The notes below the pieces were generated by a model, which searched no databases, was not told where the DNA came from, and saw only the letters and a program-made list of their open reading frames with translations. From the NCBI RefSeq assembly GCF_004769665.1, contig NZ_RQGG01000030.1, positions 1 through 13,647 on the forward strand: a stretch of DNA of 13,647 bases. The letters are read 5' to 3'. Source of the DNA: Leptospira kemamanensis (GTDB taxonomy: Bacteria; Spirochaetota; Leptospiria; Leptospirales; Leptospiraceae). The position numbers and the translations under genes were made by a program. Numbering within the stretch: the stretch's first letter is position 1; every line of letters starts with the position of its first letter. This document shows, piece after piece, positions 1-6,326 of this stretch.

Positions 1-51
1 GTGTGAGCCGGCTAACGTCCGCGACTCGGAGTACCGGTCGCTGCCTCAAAA
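1..51. other. GC-rich folded stretch, possible 3' part of an upstream RNA
   Basis: This stretch is far richer in G and C than the genes that follow. It can fold: GCGAC (21-25), a bulged T26, then CGG (27-29) pairs with CCG (34-36) and GTCGC (37-41) around an AGTA loop, and AGCCGGCT at 6-13 is self-complementary. Frame 2 is open to a TAG at 74-76, but its GC-ending codons are unlike every gene in the window, so a structured RNA fits better than a protein end. I could not match it to tmRNA, RNase P RNA, SRP RNA, 5S rRNA or a riboswitch. Strand and identity are uncertain. Confidence 0.35.
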
Positions 52-80
52 TAAGAGCAAGGTGTCTTGCTCTTAGTTTT
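52..80 (+). terminator. Candidate intrinsic terminator 1
   Basis: TAAGAGCAAG (52-61) and CTTGCTCTTA (66-75) form a perfect 10-bp stem around a GTGT loop, followed by GTTTT. The U-tract is short, so it may be only a stable RNA hairpin. A second perfect hairpin, CCGGCA (81-86) with TGCCGG (91-96) around TTGT, follows at once. Confidence 0.55.
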
Positions 81-130
81 CCGGCATTGTTGCCGGGTGG
101 ATTTTAGATCGATTGTGTATAGTAATGATA

Positions 131-156
131 AGCTGACCTTTAGGTTGGCTTTTTTT
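131..156 (+). terminator. Candidate intrinsic terminator 2
   Basis: AGCTGACC (131-138) pairs with GGTTGGCT (143-150) as an 8-bp stem with two G-U pairs around a TTTA loop. Seven T residues follow (150-156). This is the classic layout of a Rho-independent terminator reading rightward, and it probably closes the transcript coming from the left of the window. Confidence 0.65.
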
Positions 157-361
157 ATGTACAAAATCAAATTCTTTGAGGGAACCTAATCGTACAGAAA
201 CGAAAGATCGTTCGCGAAATGGGTTAGGCTACTTAAAGAGGTAGAAGTCTGCTAGGATTCATACGTAAGTTTTTTTACTTTAGAATGGTTCGATGAAAAT
301 CTAAATTCTTTTTTGGGAATCGCTTGCACTTTTCAAGAAATTTCCCCGATATTAAGGTACG
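157..361 (+). promoter_or_regulatory. Leader region of the kinase gene with candidate sigma70-type promoter
   Basis: There is no convincing gene in these 205 bases. The best promoter candidate is TTCATA (258-263), a 17-base spacer, then TAGAAT (281-286), which matches the -10 consensus at five of six positions. It would give a leader of about 70 bases before the kinase start. TTCGCGAA at 211-218 is a small palindrome of unknown meaning. The candidate rests on motif similarity only. Confidence 0.35.
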
Positions 362-2335
362 ATGGACCACAACATACCGAAGGAAGCATACTCATCTCTT
401 ATCCTTCAATACTTTTATGATGCGGTCATTGTTACGGATTTACAATTCCAAATCACAAGTTGGAATCTTGCGGCTGAACGAATTTATGGTTACAGTTTAC
501 AAGAAGTTCTCGGTAAGTCTACAGTTGATACATTAAAAACAATTTTATTAGAAGGGGATCGTGAAAAAAGTATAGCACAATTGCAATCCAGTGGGATTTG
601 GCAAGGGGAAGTTTACCAGTTTCGCAAAGATGGAACAAAATTAAAGATTCGATCCGCTGCTAGTTTTTTAAAAGATGAAGAAGGAAAAACCATTGGTGTA
701 ATCGCTATCAACCGAGACGTCACAGAAGAAAACAAAATCCAAGAAGAATTGGCAGAAAGTGAAGAACGATTTCGGATGAGTTTTGAAAACGCTGGAGTTG
801 GTGTCTGTTTACTTGATTTAGAAGGTAAATTTTTACGAGTCAATAAAAAACTCCAATCGATGTTAGGTTATAAAGATACTGAGCTTTTGGGACGACCTTC
901 CAAAGATTTTGCATACCAAGACGATCAAAATATTTTTTATCAATACAGAGAGTCTGCTTTAAAAGGAAAAGATGTGGATATCGTTTATGAAAAACGATAC
1001 GTTTCAAAATCCAATCAAATCTTATGGATTGAAATTTCGAACTCACTTGTAAAAGACAGAAATGGATCTCCTTTATACTTTGTTGTCCATTTTAATGATA
1101 TTACTGATCGTAAAAATGCTGAGTTCCATCTTTTAAATGCTAAAAAAGAAGCAGAACGAGCAAACCAAGCCAAATCGGATTTTGTTGCCAATATGAGTCA
1201 TGAAATTCGCACTCCATTAAATGGTGTCATTGGTTTTAATGAACTCCTCATGACTACGAACTTGGATGCGGACCAAAAAGAATTCGTAAAAAATGCAATT
1301 AGCAGTGCCCATGGCCTGCTTGGTATCATCAATGATATCTTAGATATTTCTAAAATTGAAGCTGGTAAACTTGTTCTGAATGAAACCATTTCTAGTTTGA
1401 AACACATCATAAAAGATTCGTTAGGTGTATTGAAATGGAGAGCAAACGAAAAACATATAAAATTAGAATTTGAAGAAAATCCAAATTTACCAGAATGGAT
1501 TTTAGTAGATGCAACGAGGCTCAGACAAATTTTAATTAACTTACTTGGAAATGCTGTTAAATTCACGGAAGAAGGTAGTGTTTGTTTAAATATTACGTCT
1601 CTTCCAATAGAAAATGAAAAAACAAGGCTTACGTTTCGTATTCGTGATACGGGTATTGGAATTGCGGAAGCACATAAAACTAAAATCTTTCAATCGTTTT
1701 GGCAAGGAGAGTCCAATTCGACTCGTCGGTTTGGTGGAACTGGTCTTGGGCTTCGGATCACAAAATCCTTAATTGATTTGATGGGTGGGCAAATTGAGTT
1801 TGATTCGAAAGAAGGGGAAGGAACAGAATTTCGTTTCACAATCAATTGCCTAACCTTACAAAATGCAAATTTCAATAGTGATGAAATTGGAGACGGAAAC
1901 ATCCATAAAGAAATTCGGGAAAATAAAAGCCAAACCAAATTACTCGACATCACTCCGAACATTTTAATTGCAGAAGACAATCTCATGAACCGAGATTTGC
2001 TGCGAAGGATGATTTTAAAATATATACCCAATGCCAAACTTTTGGAAGCGGAAAATGGAATGGAAGCTGTGAGGATGGCCAAGGAGTTTCAACCTAATTT
2101 GATTTTTATGGATGTCCAAATGCCTGAGATGGATGGACTCGATGCTTCAAAAGAGATCCGAAAACAATCACCTAAGTCCCAAATTCCGATTGTAGCCTTA
2201 ACTGCTGGTGCATTGTATGAAGAACGTAAAAAATGTTTTGATGTAGGAATGGATCAATTTTTAACCAAACCGATCGATATTCTGGCCCTAAACCAAGTTT
2301 TGTATCATTATTTGAATCCAACTAAACTCGATTAG
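362..2335 (+). CDS. PAS-PAS hybrid histidine kinase with C-terminal receiver domain
   Basis: A cytoplasmic sensor kinase of 657 residues that autophosphorylates a histidine and passes the phosphate to its own receiver domain. Two PAS domains (about 8-124 and 131-251) are followed by a HisKA dimerisation segment with phospho-acceptor His280 in MSHEIRTPLNG. The HATPase part carries the N box near 394-400 (NLLGNAVKF), DTGIGI at 429-434 and GGTGLGL at 458-464. The C-terminal REC domain has the acidic pair Glu538/Asp539, phospho-acceptor Asp584 (FMDVQMPEMDG), Thr614 and Lys636 (TKP), so all catalytic residues look intact. There is no signal peptide or membrane segment, so the signal should be intracellular (ligand or redox, through the PAS domains). 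No DNA-binding output is attached, so it probably acts through a separate partner. ATG 362 follows AAGG (354-357) by four bases. Two transporter genes follow on the same strand and may be co-transcribed. Confidence 0.95.
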   Translation: MDHNIPKEAYSSLILQYFYDAVIVTDLQFQITSWNLAAERIYGYSLQEVLGKSTVDTLKTILLEGDREKSIAQLQSSGIWQGEVYQFRKDGTKLKIRSAASFLKDEEGKTIGVIAINRDVTEENKIQEELAESEERFRMSFENAGVGVCLLDLEGKFLRVNKKLQSMLGYKDTELLGRPSKDFAYQDDQNIFYQYRESALKGKDVDIVYEKRYVSKSNQILWIEISNSLVKDRNGSPLYFVVHFNDITDRKNAEFHLLNAKKEAERANQAKSDFVANMSHEIRTPLNGVIGFNELLMTTNLDADQKEFVKNAISSAHGLLGIINDILDISKIEAGKLVLNETISSLKHIIKDSLGVLKWRANEKHIKLEFEENPNLPEWILVDATRLRQILINLLGNAVKFTEEGSVCLNITSLPIENEKTRLTFRIRDTGIGIAEAHKTKIFQSFWQGESNSTRRFGGTGLGLRITKSLIDLMGGQIEFDSKEGEGTEFRFTINCLTLQNANFNSDEIGDGNIHKEIRENKSQTKLLDITPNILIAEDNLMNRDLLRRMILKYIPNAKLLEAENGMEAVRMAKEFQPNLIFMDVQMPEMDGLDASKEIRKQSPKSQIPIVALTAGALYEERKKCFDVGMDQFLTKPIDILALNQVLYHYLNPTKLD

Positions 2336-2373
2336 AGTAGCAAAATCTTTCTCCTTTCGTCATTTTGTCCAAA

Positions 2374-3621
2374 ATGAAACGATTTCCCTTTTTGGCATAT
2401 CTAGGTCCAGGTCTTTTATACGCTGGCGCTGCAGTTGGTGTTTCCCATTTGGTTCAGTCCACCCGAGCCGGTGCTGTATATGGATATGGTTTACTCGCTG
2501 TTGTTTTATTCGCAAACCTAATCAAGTATCCCTTTTTTGTTGTTGGTACGAAATACACAATCGTAACAGGTAAATCATTGTTAGATGGTTATGAATCCTT
2601 AGGAAAACTCCCCCTTTGGATTTTCTTTGGTATCTCAGTGGGGACAATGTGTATCATTGTGGCTACCGTTACCTTAGTAACATCTGGTTTGTTTTCTAAT
2701 TTACTTGGTCTGACTATGGAACCTTGGTTACTATGTTCGATCATTCTAGTTTTTTGTTTTTTGCTTTTGGCAATTGGTAAGTTCCAAGCTCTCGATGGAC
2801 TTATGAAATGGATCGTGGTTCTTCTCACAATTGCCACAATCCTTGCGATGGTCCTTTCTTTTTATTCAGGTATTCCCAAATTACCAACAGAAGGAAAATC
2901 ATTTTCCATCTCTGATTTAGGAGATGTTGCGTTTCTCATCGCCCTGATGGGTTGGATGCCAATCCCAATTGAAGCGGCTGTTTGGCAATCCGATTGGACC
3001 TTGGCTAAAAAAACACCGGATGGGAAATTGCCTCCGATGAAATATGCTCTTCTTGACTTTAACATTGGTTATATTGGCACAACTCTACTTGCTGTTTGTT
3101 TTTTAGCATTAGGTTCCAATATGATGTATAATACTGGGATGGAGTTTTCGGCACAAGCGGTTGAATTCGCCTCTCAACTTGTGAATCTTTATACCACAGC
3201 GATTGGAACTTGGTCTTATCCTATAATTCTTGTGGCTGCTTTTTTTACCATGTTCTCCACAACCTTAACTTGTTTTGATGCGTATCCAAGAGTGGTTTCC
3301 AATGCAAGTAGACGGTTATTTGCAAATTTAAAAAAAGTTCCATCAGAAAATCTGTATTGGTATTGGATATTAATCGTTGGATTTGGTTCGATTCTATTGT
3401 TGTTATTCTTTCGCACGAATATGAAAAGTTTGGTTGATTTCGCTACCACTATCTCCTTTCTGAATGCACCTGTTTTGGCGTTGATCCACCATCTGATTTT
3501 GTTTGGAAAGGAAATTCCAAAAGAAGAAAGACCAAAACCTTGGATGAATTTATTGTCTTGGTTTGGAATTCTATTTTTATTTGGGTTTTCTATTTACTAC
3601 CTCAACATTACCTTTTTCTAA
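2374..3621 (+). CDS. Divergent Nramp-family transporter
   Basis: A polytopic membrane protein of about 415 residues with roughly eleven hydrophobic segments. The first, GPGLLYAG...AGAVYGYGLL, reads like Nramp TM1, but the metal-binding DPGN is replaced by GVSH (residues 25-28, counted from the upstream TTG at 2365). The TM6 motif MPH is changed to MPIPIE (198-203), keeping the Met and Pro and losing the His. In canonical Nramp proteins the TM1 Asp and Asn and the TM6 Met coordinate Mn/Fe, so the substrate here is not predictable and may not be a divalent metal. The start is uncertain: TTG 2365 and ATG 2374 are both in frame and neither has a clear Shine-Dalgarno sequence; I prefer ATG 2374. 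The gene lies about 30 bases after the kinase and abuts the antiporter gene, suggesting one transcript. Fold assignment is fairly secure; substrate is unknown. Confidence 0.8.
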   Translation: MKRFPFLAYLGPGLLYAGAAVGVSHLVQSTRAGAVYGYGLLAVVLFANLIKYPFFVVGTKYTIVTGKSLLDGYESLGKLPLWIFFGISVGTMCIIVATVTLVTSGLFSNLLGLTMEPWLLCSIILVFCFLLLAIGKFQALDGLMKWIVVLLTIATILAMVLSFYSGIPKLPTEGKSFSISDLGDVAFLIALMGWMPIPIEAAVWQSDWTLAKKTPDGKLPPMKYALLDFNIGYIGTTLLAVCFLALGSNMMYNTGMEFSAQAVEFASQLVNLYTTAIGTWSYPIILVAAFFTMFSTTLTCFDAYPRVVSNASRRLFANLKKVPSENLYWYWILIVGFGSILLLLFFRTNMKSLVDFATTISFLNAPVLALIHHLILFGKEIPKEERPKPWMNLLSWFGILFLFGFSIYYLNITFF

Positions 3622-4995
3622 ATGATGGAAGGAGAGAGAAAAAATATATTATTTTCTCTCTCGCCTATTTTGTATTTAGTTTTATCCATTCTATTTTTTC
3701 GTTATCTCTGCATCGTTCCATATCCACATCCTTTTGCTTTAAGCCTTGCTGGAGTCTTATCTTACTTACAACGCAGAGATAGAAAAATTTTGTTTTTACA
3801 ATCTGCCTTTCGTAAAAATTTAATCTCTGTTTTTCCTGCGATGGAGATTCTATTTTTTGTTGGATTGCTCATTGCTTCTTGGGCCTATGCTGGTGTGTTG
3901 CTTACGATGATGCAATTAGGAACCAAACTCATCAGGCCAGAGTTTTTTTTGCCATCCCTAACTCTTGTTTCCGCAATTGCAGCAATGGTCTCTGGTTCTT
4001 CCTGGACGACTGCAGGTACGTTAGGTGTGGCACTTATGGGTGTATCTCATGTTTTGGGATTTTCAGAAGTGATGTCGGCTGGTGCCATTGTGAGTGGGTG
4101 TTATTTTGGGGATAAACTCTCACCACTTTCCGATACAACAAATCTTGCGTCCAGTTTAACCCATGTCCCTATATGGAACCACATTCGGCATATGTTACGA
4201 ACAACTGTTTTCAGTTTTGTTTTTGCCATTTTGGGATATTACCTTTTGAATCTTTGGGTTTGGAATCCAGATCTCACAAAACCAATCACAGGTGAAACTG
4301 ATTTGTCTCTACTTTTACAAACAGAGATTGTTTATGCAAAACTGATTCCGGTTTTCATTGTGTTTGGTTCTTCTTTTTTCCATTTGCCTGTTCGAATTTC
4401 CTTTTTTCTCGGCATTTTATCCGCTTTGGCATTTCCCTTTTTCGAACATCGACTTTCCTTAGATGTTTTGGAATCCTTGGTGTTTGGATACAAAGCGGAG
4501 ACTGGAGTGGAAACTTGGGATTTGTTTTTAAGTGGCGGAGGAATTTCCTCCATTTTACCAACAGAATTTTTGATTGTAACGGCCGTTTGGTTTGGAGCAG
4601 TGGTAGAAGGATTTGGATATCTAAATGAAATCCTAATGCAAATCAAAACTTGGGCAAAAGACAAATTTGATATCCTTTTGTCTACGATGGGGACTTCTTT
4701 TTTACTTAATTTAATCACAGCAGACCAATACCTTGCTCTTGTGATCCCAGCACGTGCATTTCGTACCCTCGCGATTGAAAAATTGATTCCCGAAAGAGAC
4801 ATATCTCGTGCTTTAGAAGACTCAGGCACCATCACCTCACCCTTGATTCCTTGGAATAGCTGTGGGGCATTTATGGCTTCTTCATTAGGTGTTTCTGTTT
4901 TTAGTTTTTTGCCTTTTGTCTTTTTTAACCTGTTCCATGTTATCTTTACGGTTTCTCTTTTGGTGTATCAAAAAATAAAATCAAAAAGTTCATAA
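3622..4995 (+). CDS. NhaC-family Na+/H+ antiporter
   Basis: A 457-residue inner-membrane secondary transporter expected to exchange Na+ for H+. Family marks are SGSSWTTAGTLGVALMGV starting at residue 124 and SGCYFGDKLSPLSDTTNLAS around residues 159-178, with Gly163, Asp164 and the SPLSDTTN stretch intact. About a dozen hydrophobic segments cover the whole length, which is normal for NhaC/AbgT-like carriers. The ATG at 3622 directly follows the TAA of the Nramp-like gene (3619-3621), with a second in-frame ATG at 3625. There is no ribosome binding site upstream, so translation is probably coupled to the preceding gene. An 11-bp-arm inverted repeat lies in codons 4-14. The transported ion is inferred from family membership; malate/lactate-type NhaC relatives exist, so an organic acid exchange is a lesser possibility. 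Confidence 0.88.
   Translation: MMEGERKNILFSLSPILYLVLSILFFRYLCIVPYPHPFALSLAGVLSYLQRRDRKILFLQSAFRKNLISVFPAMEILFFVGLLIASWAYAGVLLTMMQLGTKLIRPEFFLPSLTLVSAIAAMVSGSSWTTAGTLGVALMGVSHVLGFSEVMSAGAIVSGCYFGDKLSPLSDTTNLASSLTHVPIWNHIRHMLRTTVFSFVFAILGYYLLNLWVWNPDLTKPITGETDLSLLLQTEIVYAKLIPVFIVFGSSFFHLPVRISFFLGILSALAFPFFEHRLSLDVLESLVFGYKAETGVETWDLFLSGGGISSILPTEFLIVTAVWFGAVVEGFGYLNEILMQIKTWAKDKFDILLSTMGTSFLLNLITADQYLALVIPARAFRTLAIEKLIPERDISRALEDSGTITSPLIPWNSCGAFMASSLGVSVFSFLPFVFFNLFHVIFTVSLLVYQKIKSKSS
3632..3662. promoter_or_regulatory. Inverted repeat inside the antiporter gene start
   Basis: GAGAGAGAAAA (3632-3642) and TTTTCTCTCTC (3652-3662) are perfect reverse complements around a 9-base loop. In the mRNA this hairpin would start ten bases after the start codon, where it could affect initiation. 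The arms are low in complexity, so chance is a real alternative. Confidence 0.35.
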
Positions 4996-5015
4996 TTGAA
5001 CATCTATTTTTCATT

Positions 5016-5039
5016 TTAACATATCGTAACGATTGTTAA
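5016..5039. promoter_or_regulatory. Dyad-symmetric candidate operator
   Basis: TTAACA (5016-5021), an unpaired T, ATCGT (5023-5027), a central A, then ACGAT (5029-5033) and TGTTAA (5034-5039). That is eleven matching base pairs per side with one offset base. The single-base centre and lack of a T-run on either strand suit a DNA-binding site for a dimeric regulator better than a terminator. It overlaps the -35 of a candidate promoter for the sigma-like gene. Confidence 0.45.
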
Positions 5040-5063
5040 GACACGAATAAAGGTTTTCATAAC
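5034..5063 (+). promoter_or_regulatory. Weak candidate promoter of the sigma-like gene
   Basis: TTGTTA (5034-5039), an 18-base spacer, then CATAAC (5058-5063); each box matches four of six consensus bases. Transcription would begin near 5070, giving a leader of about 20 bases to ATG 5091. The -35 lies in the right half of the dyad at 5016-5039, so a bound protein would block it. Confidence 0.25.
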
Positions 5064-5090
5064 AATGTATGTTTGGTAAAAACTTGCCCT

Positions 5091-5903
5091 ATGTTACCAA
5101 AGATATTAGATGAAAACATTCTTCCCATGATCAGCCAAGCAAGGATCACAAATGAACTTGGACCAGTGAAAGAACATTTGCCCATTTGGATGGTGGACAG
5201 ATTGGCCAAAAAAAGGAATATTTCGGAAGACGAAAGTTCTGAAATGGTGGTCACAATCCTGGAAGTGTTTAGCAAAATGTGGATTTTGAGTTTAAAATAC
5301 CAACTTACACATGTTTTAGGATTTTTTGTTACTTATGTTTTCAACCAATACCGAAATCGATTTCGTAAATCCGAGATCCCTGAATCTGGGGAACTCTATT
5401 TACAACTCTGGAATTATGAAACCCCTGCCAATGTGGAGGATCCTCTGGAGGAAACGTTAGGACAGCTTCAATTAAAATTAGAGTCCTTACCCACACTAAC
5501 TGCTCTCGTTCTTTCCTTACAATTTGATCTCCCTATGAAACAAAACACCAAACAATTTCTTTTGTGGAAGTTGCGAGAAAACCATTTGGATACCGAAGTT
5601 TTTTTTCAGGATTGGGAAGAGAGGAGGTCGGAACAAAGAGCTCTGATCCTACGACTCACAACGATGATCACACGTTACACCAGAAAATTATATGAGTGTA
5701 CGGAGCCGAATCGCAGGAGTTGGTATGGAAAACAGAAAAAAATCTGGATGTTACGTAGGACTAGAGCCCTTGATCGCAGTTTTTTTTCCGAACGTGAAAT
5801 CGCGAAAACCTTGGGGATCACAAGGAAGGCAGTTCGCAATCTTTTGTCACAAGGAAAACATGAACTTAGGAAAGTCGGCAAAGATTTATTGCACTACGCA
5901 TAA
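5091..5903 (+). CDS. Divergent ECF-like RNA polymerase sigma factor
   Basis: A soluble protein of 270 residues from ATG 5091 (276 from TTG 5073). The N-terminal half resembles sigma region 2: an acidic lead (EDESSEMVVTILEVFSKMW) then FVTYVFNQYRNRFRKSE, comparable to the ECF pattern of an aromatic core helix followed by a basic tail. LPTLTALVLSLQFDLP from about residue 133 looks like the start of region 4, and SEREIAKTLGITRKAVRNLL (233-252) is a clear region 4 helix-turn-helix followed by a basic end. Between these two region 4 parts lie about 85 residues rich in charged and aromatic amino acids, absent from ordinary ECF factors. It should direct RNA polymerase to a set of promoters, but its targets cannot be read here. 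No ribosome binding site supports either start. The helix-turn-helix is secure; the sigma assignment is likely; an RNA polymerase-independent regulator remains possible. Confidence 0.65.
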   Translation: MLPKILDENILPMISQARITNELGPVKEHLPIWMVDRLAKKRNISEDESSEMVVTILEVFSKMWILSLKYQLTHVLGFFVTYVFNQYRNRFRKSEIPESGELYLQLWNYETPANVEDPLEETLGQLQLKLESLPTLTALVLSLQFDLPMKQNTKQFLLWKLRENHLDTEVFFQDWEERRSEQRALILRLTTMITRYTRKLYECTEPNRRSWYGKQKKIWMLRRTRALDRSFFSEREIAKTLGITRKAVRNLLSQGKHELRKVGKDLLHYA

Positions 5904-5911
5904 AAATTTGC

Positions 5912-5964
5912 TTTACATTCGGTAAATTCGGAAGATGGTATTGGCAACACCATCTTCCGAAGGG
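5912..5964 (+). promoter_or_regulatory. Tandem hairpins over the STAS ribosome binding site
   Basis: TTCGGAAGATGGT (5927-5939) and ACCATCTTCCGAA (5949-5961) form a perfect 13-bp stem around a 9-base loop. Directly before it TTTAC (5912-5916) pairs with GTAAA (5922-5926). The 3' arm runs into AAGGG (5960-5964), the only ribosome binding site candidate for ATG 5967. ATTCGG occurs twice (5917-5922, 5926-5931), so CCGAA (5957-5961) has two possible partners and the leader could switch folds. No T-run follows, which argues against a simple terminator. Confidence 0.5.
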
Positions 5965-5966
5965 TT

Positions 5967-6308
5967 ATGAAAATCAAAGTTACTAGTAAAAACGACGTGC
6001 ACATCATTAAAATTGAAGGTGCCATCAAAGCTGGAAATGAGTTCGAGTTGTCTGAAAAGATAGAACAGTACATCAAGAAAGGCCAAGTCCCTAAATTCAT
6101 TATCGATCTGAAAAAGGTTCCATTCATCAACTCCGCTGGTCTTGGAACATTTCTCAACATCTATAAACATATTGATGGGCTGAACGGTCGTCTTGTATTT
6201 GCGAACTTAAATTCCGATATCGAAAACCTCATGGAAATTACTAAACTTTCCAGTGTGTTTGAGATATACAAAACTTTGGAAGAGGCTGAAGACTCCTTCG
6301 AATACTAG
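5967..6308 (+). CDS. STAS-domain protein, anti-sigma-factor antagonist type
   Basis: A 113-residue single-domain cytoplasmic protein of the SpoIIAA/RsbV fold. The core runs KIEGAI (15-20), FIIDLKKVPFINSAGLG (44-60) and RLVFANL (75-81), with the phosphorylatable serine expected at Ser56 in the loop NSAGLG. In family members that serine is phosphorylated by an anti-sigma kinase, and the unphosphorylated form binds the kinase and frees a sigma factor. No such kinase or phosphatase is in the window. The gene lies 63 bases after the sigma-like gene but only 18 before the AsmA-like gene, so it is transcriptionally closer to the envelope operon; STAS proteins such as MlaB also serve in lipid transporters. 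ATG 5967 follows AAGGG (5960-5964) with an unusually short spacing. The STAS call is firm; the partner is unknown. Confidence 0.9.
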   Translation: MKIKVTSKNDVHIIKIEGAIKAGNEFELSEKIEQYIKKGQVPKFIIDLKKVPFINSAGLGTFLNIYKHIDGLNGRLVFANLNSDIENLMEITKLSSVFEIYKTLEEAEDSFEY

Positions 6309-6326
6309 ACGCTAGAGGCGATTCTT

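Noticed and set aside
21..46. Resemblance to the 3' part of a cobalamin riboswitch
   Set aside because: The invariant AGTCAGGA-type box is missing, and the following gene is far away beyond two terminator-like hairpins and encodes a kinase, not a cobalamin function.
324..353. TTGCAC, 17 bases, GATATT as a promoter for the kinase
   Set aside because: Transcription would begin at about 360, on the start codon, and would cut off the AAGG site that fits ATG 362. The candidate at 258-286 is better placed.
324..536. Small plus-strand frame overlapping the kinase start
   Set aside because: It shares bases with the first PAS domain in another frame and has no motif or ribosome binding site.
4332..4835. 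167-residue open frame on the minus strand
   Set aside because: It is the antisense of the NhaC coding region, with Lys/Arg-rich sequence and no family motif, while the plus frame is clearly a membrane transporter.
5927..5961. Intrinsic terminator of the sigma-like gene
   Set aside because: The stem is strong but no T-run follows on either strand, and the 3' arm runs straight into the STAS ribosome binding site.
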